From Ciona savignyi (Eukaryota > Chordata > Ascidiacea > Phlebobranchia > Cionidae): DNA of 64,000 bases. The position numbers and the translations under genes are program-made. The notes beneath the pieces were generated by a model, which made no database searches, was not told the origin of the DNA, and was given only the letters and a program-made list of their open reading frames with translations. Below, piece by piece: positions 1 to 23,583 of the stretch; position 1 is the stretch's first letter, and every line of letters starts with the position of its first letter. The DNA is taken from NCBI GenBank assembly GCA_000149265.1, contig CH003313.1:975686-1039685 (forward strand). Reading direction: 5' to 3'.

Positions 1-56
1 AAATGGTTTAAACAATCTTATAATAGAAAAGAACACGTTTTTTATGTTTTTAACAG

Positions 57-2921
57 ACAGAAAGGGCTTATCAAAAGCAACCGACCGTCTTTTTGAACAA
101 GAAACGTGTGTTGACCAGTTCAAAAAAGAAGCTTCGTCATGTAAGAAGTGTAGGTCTTGGATTCAAAACCCCACGTGAGGTAAGGTGTTATTTTGTCTTG
201 TAAATTGAATATTCATAGTGCAGTTATACTAAACTATGGGAAAATTGACCTAACTCTTTCCGTCCCAACTCGCCATATATCGCGAGTTGGTGGAAAACAT
301 GGTATCCCGCGTTGCATATAAATGGGTGCAAATCTAAAAAACGATTTCTCCGCAATGCGTAATGGTAGAGACCTCAGCTATGGCTCATTCGATCAAGGAA
401 ACCCTATATTTTATTCTCTGTAATTTTCGTGGAGAAATATTAAAACTGCGAGGAGTGATAGCCTTTCTTTTTCAAGGCTTCGCCTCTTATTTCTATCGAT
501 TTTACACGAATTTACAAGTGACTAACTCAGCCAATAGGAGTCGCGTTAACTTGCGGAGAAGCTCTTTTTGTCAAGCAAGTCTTTCTTTACATTCTCTGTG
601 AATTTCGTGCCGTTGAGATAAAAAGGAGATCGTTGGTGACGTTTTTGCAGCAGGCGGTTATGCTTCGTGTTCACCAAAGCATGAATCCAGCTGGGCCTGC
701 TGAGCGCACGATAAAGAAAAAGGCGGCGAGACTAGCCAGTTCGGTGTGCCCTGCTTTGAAGAATATTGGATATAATATTTGTGTTTGTTTGCTTTTGTAT
801 GCCCTTTTTACACTTCCTTCACTATTCTTTTTTATACTTTTTACTATTTTAGTTCTACAAAACTAAAACACTTTACATGCGTTTTGGTTCAATTTTTCAT
901 AATATAGTTAGAATAAAGGGAAATTTCAATTAGGAATGTAAAAAAACTACTGACAGATACAAATACAGTTCAAATTTTCCTGAGTACAAAAACTATTAGA
1001 CAATCTACATTCCAATTTTCATATCATTTGGGCATACCAATAATTAGTGAGTATTTCGTTTGTCAGTGCACCTCAAAATTTTCAAAGTCGAGCAGAATTT
1101 TCTTTACATAAAAAATGGTGTTCACTAAAGTTTACATAATATATTCTTTATTCGAGGTAGATTCTAGGGTGTGTGGTTTGTTTAAAAGAGGGATAAATTA
1201 TCTTTCCAACCATACTAAATATTAAATCATAGCATAAATTTGTGAAAAACTGTGCTAATTTGAAAATGACCAAAAATTGTAAAAAACACTGCGGGACAGC
1301 ATGTTTAAATTAATGCATTTGGGCGGGAGTGAAAGAGCTAATTTCTAATTCACTCTTTGGTGTAACATTGAAAAATGGGATTTTTGAAATTTCTACTATT
1401 AATCCAGTTTGGAAAGCATGGCAGTTTTTAACAAGATCTTGTGCATGTAAACATTCAAAATTCCATGTGCTTTCATAAAGTTTTAGATATATTTCTCTTC
1501 GTNNNNNNNNNNNNNNNNNNNNNNNNNNNNNNNNNNNNNNNNNNNNNNNNNNNNNNNNNNNNNNNNNNNNNNNNNNNNNNNNNNNNNNNNNNNNNNNNNN
1601 NNATCGCTTAATATACTTCGTAATTGCCATGATACCAATGTCAGGGTTGGGGTTAAAGTTAGTTGTGGGGTTGAGATTAGTGTTTGGGACAGGGTTAGAA
1701 TTACTTTTCAAAGCAATCTAAGTAATCCAAGCGGTCCTGTAGTATGTAGATGCAACTTGTATTTTTAGTATAAAGGTTGCAAGCATATATCGTGCGATCC
1801 AGACTGGTTAGTCACTAATCTCTCTAACGTTATTAAGGTTTACAGAAAATAGTTTACTTAAATTTCTTTAGTACTATATCTCAGTCTTAGTATGACGGTT
1901 GTTATTGGTATGGTACCGGCACGCACATATCGATGCCTAGGTCGAAATTGTTTGCAGGTCTGTTCCAAAAAATAAAAAAGATTGGCACATCCGCCATAAA
2001 ATTTGGCCTAGTTGCATCATGTATCGGGATAAATAAAAAGTATCCACTCTATTTCGTTTAGACTGTTTTTTTAGGATTAAAATGATATGGACAATCACTT
2101 TCTGGACAACCAAATAATAAATTCTCTCAAAATCGTTGTTTTTAAAATTTATTATATTAACAAATTCACCTTGTTTTTTATTTAAAAACAATTATATTAT
2201 ACAGGCAATTGAGGGTTCTTACATTGACAAGAAATGTCCGTTTACCGGCAATGTTTTAATTCGTGGACGCATTTTGACGGGCGTGATCATGAAGCTTAAA
2301 ATGCAACGGACAGCTGTTATCCGGAGAGATTATCTTCATTACGTGAAAAAATACAATCGATTTGAGAAACGGCACCAGAACATGTCAGTCCACATATCAC
2401 CTTGCTTCCGGTAAGTGTTTGTTTTTCATATTTAAGGAAACTCTTTATTTGTGTTCTATTCTTTGTACCTTTTTATTTTCACACTGGAAGTTCGATTTTT
2501 ATTATTAGTTGCAGTAGATAAATATGTTTTAGATGCAATACTATTTTAAAGTCACCTTGTAAGAACTGTGTTGTGTTAGGCTTTGGTGGAGTTGTAATTA
2601 AATGTTTTAATTTGCCAATCGCTTCAAAATACTCGACCGGTTTATCTGGTGGTGTAGTGTGATGCCTTTGCAGTTTTTAAAACTGGCCGGAATGTGTGTA
2701 TCATATACAACACACTGCTATACGGTGGGTGCGAGGTGATATGACAATTTACAGGGATAAACATAAATATCCTAAAATTCCCCCCCTCCCACAGAGATGC
2801 AATGGTTGGGGATATTGCCACAGTTGGAGAGTGCCGACCCATCAGCAAAACAGTAAGCTTCAACGTTCTTAAGATCAACAAAGCAAGGGGAGCCAACAAA
2901 AAGCAGTTCGCCAAGTTTTGA
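57..2921 (+). CDS. RPS11: 40S ribosomal protein S11 (uS17), last three coding exons; 5' end outside the window
   Basis: Structural protein of the small ribosomal subunit, binding 18S rRNA in the cytosol. Three exons join in frame: 57-179, 2205-2410 and 2795-2921, each with AG/GT borders, ending in TGA at 2919-2921. The reading contains family hallmarks: [12 protein letters not shown] and GLGFKTPRE in the first exon, then [30 protein letters not shown] and VHISPCFR in the second, and [16 protein letters not shown] with a KKQFAKF end in the last. These follow vertebrate S11 almost residue for residue. The initiator exon, expected to encode only about five residues, must lie left of base 57. Intron 1 holds the assembly gap, a small hairpin and two short open frames; intron 2 holds a SINE remnant. 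Identification is near certain. The N-terminus is missing only because of the window edge. Confidence 0.96.
265..290. other. Perfect 9-bp stem, 8-base loop hairpin in RPS11 intron 1
   Basis: CCAACTCGC at 265-273 and GCGAGTTGG at 282-290 are exact reverse complements separated by eight bases. I see no C/D or H/ACA snoRNA boxes around it, so its role is unknown. Confidence 0.5.
360..870 (+). other. Intronic stretch with two short open frames, unknown
   Basis: Two non-overlapping frames sit here on the plus strand: 362-601 (79 residues) and 633-866 (77 residues, with a hydrophobic C-terminal third that could span a membrane). The stretch is less AT-rich than the rest of the intron. It contains a short diverged repeat of ATTCTCTGTRAWTTTCGTG near 412 and 590. 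I recognise neither frame. They could be a decayed mobile element or an intronic transcript rather than genes. Confidence 0.25.
1503..1602. other. Assembly gap of 100 N
   Basis: Exactly 100 consecutive N bases inside RPS11 intron 1. This length is a common placeholder, so the true gap size is unknown. Any reading frame crossing it is meaningless. Confidence 0.99.
2645..2775 (+). repeat. Degraded SINE (family V) in RPS11 intron 2
   Basis: The stretch keeps the family landmarks ACAACACACTGC, a GGTGGGTGCGAGGTGA block and CAGGGATAAACATAAATATCC, but much of the body is lost. Confidence 0.55.
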
Positions 2922-2943
2922 AGTTTGAACTTGTTGAAGTGGC

Positions 2944-2949
2944 AATAAA
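2944..2949 (+). terminator. Poly(A) signal of RPS11
   Basis: A perfect AATAAA lies 23 bases after the S11 stop codon, which suits a ribosomal protein gene with a short 3' UTR. Confidence 0.7.
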
Positions 2950-3831
2950 TAAGTCGAAATATTTCGTGTCGTTTAAGAAGACTAGAACAACTTGGTATTA
3001 GTCTCAAGTTCCTATGAATATGTTCTGTAGATGTAGGCTTTTTATAAGATGCTGAAAGAATTTGTCATAAACCGAATTTTTTCAATCTTACTACAAATAC
3101 TGAGCAATACAATACCAGGAATTGGGTTTAATAGGTAGGTCAGCAGTATTGTAATAGGAGATCATCAGCAATATAAACACCAAGTTACAGCAAAACATAA
3201 TTCTGGCAAAAGGATGTAAAAATTAGTGTTTGGTCAGATTACTATGATCTAAAGAACAGCATAATCCTGGTTTTTAATTTACTTTTTATCCAGATATGTT
3301 CCTTAACAAGTTACCTAACCGAACTTAATTAAAAACTGGTTGAATAACACATGGTTACCAATCACAAAGATATTACATTAACTTGAATTTATAAAGAAAT
3401 TTTAGTTTAAACCACCATGCCTTCATACAGGTAGCGATAATCAAGAAGATACAAAAATACAATTACAAAAAAAACTGCAAAGTTGAATAAAGAAAGTGGG
3501 TTGACATCAATTTTAAACTCTACAAATTTGTGACCAAAACAATGTGCAAATTTGGATGCCAATAAAGAATAACTATAAAATATTCCACTATATTTCTGGA
3601 AATCATAATTAGAAAATTCTATAGTGTAATAATTTATAAAGTAGCCATATTAAAACAAAATTACAATGCTATAAGTTGGTATAAAATGGTTGTTACAAAA
3701 AAACATAAGAATATACAACATCGATAGCATACTGCTTCTTATTTTGCACTAAAGTTCGCACTGTGTAAAATTACTTTGACTGGAAAATACAATCTTCACC
3801 TCGATATAAATGTGGGTGGAAGGATCCTAGG
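2950..3831. other. Intergenic spacer between RPS11 and the phosphatase gene
   Basis: About 880 bases of AT-rich sequence between two convergent genes. I see no coding exon, RNA gene or recognisable repeat. Confidence 0.6.
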
Positions 3832-3837
3832 TTTATT
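3832..3837 (-). terminator. Poly(A) signal of the phosphatase gene
   Basis: On the minus strand AATAAA occurs about 75 bases past the predicted stop codon at 3912. This supports the gene end inferred from the protein reading. Confidence 0.55.
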
Positions 3838-3911
3838 TCGCTATTGAAAACAGATAGCGTGGGGATTTCTCATAAAATAAATGTTTGGAGACAAATTTTA
3901 AACCAGTTACA

Positions 3912-16130
<12,219 letters not shown>

Positions 16131-16289
16131 TATATAAAACTAAGCTTAACCAACAAAAAACTAAATAAAAATATGGTTTAATTTTGGTGGTCGGAGTAGG
16201 GCAACACTAAAAGGAGGGAAAGCGGGAAGGAGGGAAACTACCCACTAAAATTAGGAAAACTAATTTAAACCCTGTCCTTAACGCTAAAG

Positions 16290-16440
16290 ATTAGCTTGGT
16301 GGGTCAGTGCATCGTCTTTAGCTCCGGTAATCCCACGATAGGCGCGAGGTTATCTAAAGATTACCATATGTTAACGCCCCTAGCGCTCTCCCATTTACGA
16401 GGATAAACATGAATATTCTATCCCTTATCTAAACAATTTA
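16290..16440 (+). repeat. Partial SINE family V copy
   Basis: Contains GGTGGGTCAGTGCATCGTC, then GCTCCGGTAATCC, GCGCGAGGT and GGATAAACATGAATATTC. The middle of the element is missing. Confidence 0.55.
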
Positions 16441-16635
16441 ATGAAAATATACCCATATTATACAATGCAATGCTATAGCTTTTTTTCTCTTCATTCATTT
16501 AACGTGAACATCCTGTCCTATCCCCAGTATTTACAATGGGGAATTCCCAATAGTATTAAGTCTTAACAATAATATTATTTTTTCCCTTTTAATAGGATAA
16601 GTTTAGGACTCTTAGGTATTAGGCACCTTTTTAAT

Positions 16636-16686
16636 TAGCACTCTGTATATGAATTGGTCGCGGTAACCATTCGGCCACCGAACGTT
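16636..16686 (-). repeat. Fragment of tRNA-like SINE (family T)
   Basis: The minus strand reads CGGTGGCCGAATGGTTAC and GCGACCAATTCATATAC, which is the A-box head of this family. Confidence 0.55.
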
Positions 16687-16709
16687 AATTAACATTTTAA
16701 TCGCTTCGT

Positions 16710-17015
16710 CCGACGGGTTAGTCTGGTGGTTTAGTGCGTCGCCTTTCAGCCAAAATGTTTCAGGAAGGAAATTAGTTGCTAGCTATAGTCGCTTATGTCA
16801 TTGGGCAAGGCACTTAACGGACATTGCCTGAACCCAGCGTATTAATGGGTTCTACTAAATTGAAGGAACGTGTGAATTAATACACAACACAATGCAATAG
16901 CTTCCGGTAACCCGACGGTGGACGCGAGGTAATCTGACGATTGTCCGTGTGTTAACCCCCTTGGTATTCCCATTCACGGGGATAAGCATAAATATCCTAT
17001 CCGTATTTAAATGGC
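16710..17015 (+). repeat. SINE family V copy, near complete
   Basis: One of the clearest copies: GTTAGTCTGGTGGTTTAGTG, GCGTCGCCTTTCAGCC, GGCAAGGCACTTAACGG, ACATTGCCTGAACCCAGCG, CTTCCGGTAACCCGACGG and GTGTGTTAACCCCCTTGG follow one another. It ends with CACGGGGATAAGCATAAATA. Confidence 0.85.
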
Positions 17016-17019
17016 TTAA

Positions 17020-17536
17020 GTTTGTTATTATGCTATAACAATAACAAAATGTTTAAGTAAACCATTTTGCTAAGGATATCAGTACGCGTACGTTGTAGAA
17101 CATAAATACGGTAAAATTGCCCCAAAAGTACGTTGCGTATGGTCTGGTACGTCTCCAGGGTCATTGTTGCGAAGCATGAGGTACAGTGTCACGTATTTTG
17201 AAAAAAAAACAAATAAAATTTACGTATTACGTATCATCGCATGTACGTCGTAAATAAAAAATAGATGTAAGGGTCTATTGTGACACAATAATTTACTTGT
17301 GAGTGCATTCTACAGTACCTTTTTTCGAAACTTTGTATTTTAATTTAATAAAAAAATAATTCAGCTAAGAGATAGTAGCATACACATATAAGATGCCCAT
17401 TATGTAAGACGATAATAAATATCTAACAGTTTATCAGTAACAACTGTTATTCTACGTTAATTTGCTAATTTCGATATGACTTGAAATGACTTCCGCCAGA
17501 GGTCGCTAGAGATATAAATAAAAATCGCCGCTCAGC
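17020..17536. other. Intergenic stretch left of the LINE
   Basis: AT-rich sequence with an excess of TACGT words near 17080-17260. A similar TACGT-rich patch lies at 23910-23990 on the far side of the LINE. A TATAAATA string occurs near 17515. I see no coding exon. Confidence 0.4.
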
Positions 17537-17559
17537 AGTCTCAGAAAATCATTTCGCGA

Positions 17560-18904
17560 TTGGAGAGCATGGAGGTCGGACGTTCTTACGCCTCTGCGCT
17601 CAAAAGCAAATCAAGTGGAACAATCGGGCAACGCCCTAATTGCCTTAGTTTTAGGTCTGCTAAGACCTTGTCAAGAGACAGTATCTGGCAATTGTTTGAT
17701 AAACTGCTTATTAAAGAAAATCAATTAGAAGCAATAGCAGAAAGAAAAGGCAATTTAGTGGATGTCACATGTAAATCCAGAGAAGACTGTCTGAAGATAT
17801 ATCAAAAACTAAAAAGTGCAGAAAATATTTATTCTGTCCATATGTATATGTCGGATAGAACAACAGTTGTAATTGGATGGATTCCCTTTCCCCTGAAAAA
17901 CGAGGTACTGGCCGAAACGCTGTGTCAGTATGGAAAATTATACAATATAAGAAACAAAGTCGACAAGCGTGGTTTGTCAACCGGGATTCGGCTGGCACTG
18001 CTTGAAAAATCAGACTTGGAAAAAAGACCGATACCAAGCTACATAAATGTAGCAGGATATGAACTGTTTGTAAAGTACCATGGACAAACTGAGACTTGCA
18101 AGCATTGTGGGAGAACCAGGCCACAAACTCGCCACGTGCCCGAGGAGATTCCCACTTGACCAATACCCGGCTCTTCAGAGAACACAAGAGAACGACAACC
18201 CGCCAAAAGCAAAACCTGCGGAAACTATAATGACTCAAGAAACAAATGAACAAGAAAATGGAGACAAATGTGTAGATTCCCTCGAGGAACCTAGTTTACA
18301 GGAATCAGTTCAAATCACGAAACCTCAAAAAACAAATAACATTAAATACAACGATTCGACAGGAACGAAAAGGCCAAGGACCAGCCCAACAACCGAACAA
18401 CCGCGATCCAAAACGGTGAGTCTAAGCAAAAATCAATTTCAGGTCACCTGTCCGTATTGTAAAACTGATGGCCTGATTCTGGATGATGCAACGTCATACT
18501 ATTGTATTAAGTGTAGAAAATCGTCAAATGTGGCGAAATCCTTCTGCAGCGAAATCGGTGATTGGTGGCTTGAACCCAAGGCACAAACTAGTACAATATG
18601 TCTCTACTGCGAGGAAAATATGGTCAAACTACCATGCTGTGGTCAATTTAGGCCAAAAATAAAACTAAAAAGAAACATAGTAGAGTGCTGCCACTGTTTA
18701 TTGCGATCGGTGTTCTGTTCTTGTGGCCATCTAAACCTGGCACCACCGAGAAATCAAAGAAAACCTTGCAAAAACAAAACCTGTACTAAATGGATTATGA
18801 ACTGCACCTGTAACCTTATCTGTGCAAAGACAACCGAAGACGGCGGTCAAATTGTATGCAGCTGTGGGATAGAATTGGAAGAGGACATCGAACTCGCATC
18901 ATAA
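17560..18904 (+). pseudogene. LINE ORF1, zinc-knuckle nucleic-acid-binding protein with one frameshift
   Basis: ORF1p-type proteins coat the element's RNA in a ribonucleoprotein particle. The first part (17560-18110) holds an RNA-binding-like region and the start of a CCHC knuckle, TCKHCG. The frame then slips at a run of three G at 18109-18111; the downstream frame continues with PGHKLATCPRR, completing the C-x2-C-x4-H-x4-C pattern. One extra base explains the break. The C-terminal half is rich in Cys pairs (CPYC, CIKC, CLYC, CCHC, CSCG), unusual compared with plain L1 ORF1 and suggestive of further zinc ribbons. Stop at 18902-18904. ORF2 follows after about 50 bases. Confidence 0.8.
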
Positions 18905-18956
18905 AAAGATTGAGATAAGACCCTTTGTTGCTTTTATATATTCATTAATACTTATA

Positions 18957-21900
18957 ATGTCGGTTAATTTTGCCTCCTTTAATGTTGCCGGGCTAGGAAA
19001 TAGCATAAAACAGAAAACCGTTTTCAATTTTATTCGCAAAAAGGGTTTTAGCATTGTACTTTTGCAAGAAACGCACCGTACACTTAAATCTGAAAAATTA
19101 TGGGAAATGGAATGGGGCTCAAAAATAATATGGGCCCATGGTACCAGCAGGAGCAAAGGAGTGGCGATACTCTTTGACAAAAAAACCTCGTACTCGGTGA
19201 CTGATTACATTGCAGACACAAGCGGCAGATACTTAATAACAGAAATGATCTTAGATTCTCTGAAACTGACCCTGGTCAAACTGTATGCCCCAACTAATGA
19301 CGACCCCGACTTCTTTGAAGGCCTGTTTCAAACCGTTGAGGGTCTATCAAGTAACTCTGACCTTATAATTGGAGGTGATTTTAACTTAATTTTAAACCCA
19401 AATCTGGACCGGCATCAACGTTCCGTCGATAGAAATACAAAATCAAAGGAAAAAATATCCGCGTATATGGACACTCTTGGCCTAGAAGATATTTTTCGGA
19501 TAAAAATCCTAACACAAGGAAATTCACACGCTTTCAACTGAACCCCTACTCAGCAAGCCGTATTGATTTTTTTCTGACGTCGAGACGCCTTGCCCCCAAA
19601 GTTAATAAATGCGACATAGTACCCAGCGTCAAATCGGATCACGATGTTGTTACCATAACCCTTCGTCAGTTCTCTAACAATCCCGGAAAAGGTGCGTGGA
19701 AACTAAATGTCTCCTTACTAGACGATGCCAGCTGTATTTCTAAAATTAAGGCAGCAATTAAAGACTTTGCCCAAACTAATCCTCCAGGTCATGTAAACGC
19801 CCATGTACGATGGGACACTTTAAAATGTGTTCTTCGAGGAGAGTTTATAAAAATATGCTCATACAAACGAAAAATAGCACAAAAGAGACAAACTTCACTG
19901 GAGAAAGAAATTTCCAAAACCGAACTTGATATTTCCCAACTAAAGAACCCATCTCAACAGCTCCGCGAGCGAATAAAAAGCTTACGCAAGGAGCTCGATG
20001 ATCTCCTTGAAAACCGATCTAGGGGAGCGACAATAAGAAGTAGAGCAAGGTGGGCAGAAAACGGAGAAAAGTGCACAAAATACTTCCTAAACCTTGAGAA
20101 ACGCAACGCAAACAAAAAGGCTATATTTCGACTCAAAACAGAAAATAGCACCATTCTAACGCACCAGAAAGATATTATTGGAGAACTGGGGATGTTTTAT
20201 GAAAGTCTATACCAGCGGTTCCCAAACTGGGCGCCGCGGCGCCCTGGGGAGCCGCGAGACTTTGCCAGGGGCGCCGCAAAAGCATGCGGCGGTTGCTGCA
20301 TTTATTGTTTTTTTCACGAAAAAACAATACATGTGTGTTACACCAGTAAAACGTTAATTGGAAATGTTTGAGCCTGGTGTGCAACCCCATACACTGGCAT
20401 ACAGCATTCGTTTTACTTGTAAAATCCATTGTTCGGTGTTATCTGCCACTATTTGCTCACTAACATGGCATTGTTTTCGAATAATGGTTTGTCAAATAAC
20501 TGCTTTGCATTAATTGATTGTTCGTCACTTTAGTAGTTTAGTGAATAGTTTTAAAGAGTTTGAATGGTTATCCAAATGCATGCTATAGTCTGGATATACA
20601 ATATACAATACATGCAGTTTGAACATTTTGGCTTTATGAGGGAGCCGCAAGGTTTAATAAGTTTACAAAAGGCGCCGCCAACAAAAAAAGTTTGGGAACC
20701 GCTGGTCTATACGATGATACAAGTTCAACAATTGAGCGACAGAATATCACAAATTATTTGGATAAGCTAACGTTACCAACGCTTGACACCGACGAATCCA
20801 ACAGCATAGACCAGCCAATTACAGAACAAGAGTGCTACAACGCGTTAAAAACGATGCCCAATAACAAATCACCAGGCAGTGACGGCTTTCCCGCCGAGTT
20901 CTATAAAACCTTTTGGCCCGACGTGAAAACCTTTATAATTGACGCGCTTCGCTATACTGAAAGAGAGTTAACTTTATCTGATACCCAGAAACAAGGTATA
21001 ATAACTCTTATTCCTAAGGGCGATAAAGATCCCTTACTTGCAACAAACTACCGCCCAATCACCCTCTTGAATGTGGATTACAAAATACTCTCAAAGTTAT
21101 TAACAGTCGAATTAAGCACTATCTGTCCACTCTTATACACCCAGATCAAAATGGTTTCATCAAAGGTCGGTCGGTATATTGGCGAAAACATCAGACTATT
21201 ATTTAACGCAATGGAGTACTGCGAGGAAGAGAACATACCCGCCGCCATTATAAGTGTTGACTTTTACAAAGCATTCGACATATTAGATTGGATGTTCGTA
21301 GAAGAATGTTTGAAAAAATGGGGATTTGGAGAATATATACAAAAATGGATCAATATCTTCAATCAAAATCCAAAATGCGCTGTTACTAACAATGGCCATC
21401 TGTCACAATACTTCGATATTAAAAGAGGTGTTCGCCAAGGTGACCCTCTTTCACCGACATTATTTGTCCTGGCAATAGAAACGCTTGCTTCAGAACTTCG
21501 AAATGCCGATTTTAACGGTATCAAAATTTTAAACAGCCAAATAAAAGTTTCACTTTTAGCGGATGACACGGTTATATTTACTGACGGTGAATACCAAAGC
21601 TTCAAAACCGTTTTCCAAATACTGAATAACTTTGGGAAATTGTCCGGCTGCGTCTTGAATTTGCAAAAGTCATTAGCGTTTTATGCGGGAAGCAAAAAAA
21701 GGATGTACGCATAAGCCATATTCCGGTGATGGTTTAAAATGGCCTGCAAACCAAATAAAGTATCTAGGCGTAGAAATCCCTTTTACTGGAAACGCACAAC
21801 GTATTTTAGACCTTAATCTTGCGTCACCACTTAAAAAAATTGAAGCTCTTTTAAAGATATGATCTGGGCGCACATTAACTCTGATTGGAAAAATAACCAT

Positions 21901-23197
21901 TGTTAAAGCCCTGTTAATACCACTTCTTACTTACAAAGTTAGCGTACCAGTTTTACTCCCGAAATCTTTAATTTCATTACTGAATTCAATGCTTTTTAAA
22001 TTTGTGTGGGGCTCCAAGTGGGAGCGAATCAAAAGAAGCACTCTATATATAGCCCCGTAAGCAACGGTGGGGCTGCCATGATTGACCTGGAAGCATACAT
22101 TTTAGCTTTGCAGGCAAAATGGTGCAACAGACTGTTAGATGATGAATACCACGCCCCCTGGAAGAAAATAGAAAAGCTTTATTTTGGACAAGCGACTCTA
22201 GCTGCCTTTGTACACTCGAACCTTAGAGATACCTCCGTCGACTTTAAACGATTATTCCCTATACGCTCTCTTTGCAACACGATACTTAATATTAGACGCC
22301 TTTACACTCGTGGGGTCCTTGCTTTTTTAATTTGGGCCGAAAATAGAAGAACCGCACTATCTATGGCTAAACCCCAAGGTCAAAACTAAAGCCCGCACTT
22401 TTTTCATCGAAGAATTTGTACAATCCGGCATCTTTAGTTATTCCCAGTTAATTAACAACTCTAATGCCTACCGAAGCTATGGGGATCTAGTCAACGTTTT
22501 TTCTATGAGAGAAAATATGGTAGACTACAAACAATACAACAAACTGATACGTTCCATTCCGGAGACTTGGGATCAAGCAGAACTTTTAAACTCAAATACA
22601 ATACAGTGGCCAAACATCAGTGCGGACTTACGAACCCAGTTATTAGAGTTCAAAACTACAAATACATTCTACTACAGAATAATATCGGCCACACACGATG
22701 GCGCTATTAAGCAACAGCAGAAATGGAGTAGCTTTCTTGGGCTCTCGATTAACTGGGAAAAAGCATACACGAACATATATAAATGCACGCTGGAAACAAA
22801 ATTACGATCATTTCAAATAAAACTTCACAATCACGGTATTGTAACAAATAGTCTTTTAGTTAAATTGGGAATAAAAGACTCAAGCTTGTGTACCTTTTGC
22901 AAAAGCGAACCCGAAACCCTTCCCCATGTATTTTACTTTTGTTCCGCTGTGATGTCGTTTTGGACTGAAGTTGAAAACTGGATATGTGTTGAATTGCGAA
23001 AGCCCCTGAGTTTATCCCCGCAAAATTGCTTTTTTGGTGTAGACAACCATGATCTTATAAATTGTATGCTTTTGTGTGCCCGATTTTATATTTATAAATG
23101 CAGAATAACAGAAGATAAACCATTACTAAACTTATTTATACGAGACATTGAATACGTACGTATATCCGAATTTATAATAGCCAAAAAAAAACAATAA
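18957..23197 (+). pseudogene. LINE ORF2, endonuclease and reverse transcriptase, broken
   Basis: ORF2p nicks DNA and copies the element RNA at the nick. The endonuclease starts at 18957 with FASFNVAGLG, LLQETH and IGGDFNLI. A one-base loss in an A run near 19502-19506 shifts the frame; SRIDFFLTS and SDHDVVTI follow in the new frame. The hAT MITE interrupts it at 20213-20704, directly after ESLY. The reverse transcriptase resumes with KSPGSDGFPAEFY, NYRPITLLN, SVDFYKAFD, VRQGDPLSP and LLADDTVIF. Further frameshifts occur near 21695, 22060 and 22335, and an in-frame TGA replaces a probable Trp codon near 21860. The C-terminal CTFCKSEPETLPHVFYFC segment is a typical cysteine-histidine tail. The last stop is at 23195-23197. 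Confidence 0.88.
20213..20704. mobile_element. Non-autonomous hAT element (MITE) inside LINE ORF2
   Basis: Terminal inverted repeats begin CAGCGGTTCCCAAACT and end with its complement AGTTTGGGAACCGCTG. The flanks carry an exact 8-bp duplication GTCTATAC (20205-20212 and 20705-20712) with central TA, as in the Buster branch of hAT. Removing the element and one repeat restores the LINE reading frame at this point. At 492 bp it has no transposase. Confidence 0.92.
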
Positions 23198-23336
23198 GAC
23201 AAACCTCCATTTTAAAAAGTGGAGCTCTATTTAATCTCTTTGTTGCTATTCTTTATTTCATTGTTTTGCTTTCCAATATACTTTTTTTGTGGTAATAATA
23301 TAGCGCCAATAAAAAAAAAAAAAGTCTCAGAAAATC

Positions 23337-23455
23337 AGTACAGTCGTGTGGCCGAATGGTTAACGCGACCGATACATATACCGATTCATATTAAAAAACA
23401 GTTCTCGTGACGAGCCCATTATGGGTTCGAAACTTAAATAAAAAAAATAAAAAAA
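23337..23455 (+). repeat. tRNA-like SINE (family T), copy adjoining the LINE tail
   Basis: The head GTCGTGTGGCCGAATGGTTA matches a pol III A box and ATGGGTTCGAAACTT a B box, followed by an A-rich tail. It is flanked by GTCTCAGAAAATC at 23324-23336 and 23456-23468, the same target used by the LINE. Confidence 0.9.
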
Positions 23456-23468
23456 GTCTCAGAAAATC

Positions 23469-23583
23469 GACGGTCGTGTGGCCAAATGGTTAACGCGACC
23501 GATACATATACCGACTACAATACAAAAACGGTCCAAGTAACGATCTCATCATGGGTTCGAAACTTGGCTCGGTTAAAAAAAAT
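23469..23583 (+). repeat. Second tRNA-like SINE (family T) in tandem
   Basis: The same A-box and B-box layout as its neighbour, with the longer tail CTTGGCTCGGTT before the A run. It starts directly after the third copy of the target repeat and ends next to AAAATC, which may be a partial fourth copy. Confidence 0.88.

Larger units (their letters stand above)
17552..23323 (+). mobile_element. APE-type non-LTR retrotransposon (LINE, L1/Tx1-like), dead copy
   Basis: The element carries an ORF1 with zinc knuckles, an ORF2 with an apurinic-type endonuclease and a reverse transcriptase, and a short poly(A) tail. It is flanked by the 15-base direct repeat AGTCTCAGAAAATCA at 17537-17551 and 23323-23337. 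This marks target-primed insertion and suggests a nearly full-length copy with a very short 5' leader. At least four frameshifts, one in-frame stop and a 492-bp MITE insertion make it inactive. Without the MITE it is about 5.3 kb. The word order around the catalytic motifs fits the L1/Tx1 superclade; an exact clade would need a phylogeny. Confidence 0.9.

Noticed and set aside
1310-1711. 133-residue minus-strand frame
   Set aside because: It runs through 100 N and has no conserved motif.
17765-18253. 162-residue minus-strand frame
   Set aside because: It is the antisense shadow of LINE ORF1.
23324-23583. tRNA genes
   Set aside because: A and B boxes are present, but the acceptor stem does not close and A-rich tails and target duplications mark them as SINEs.
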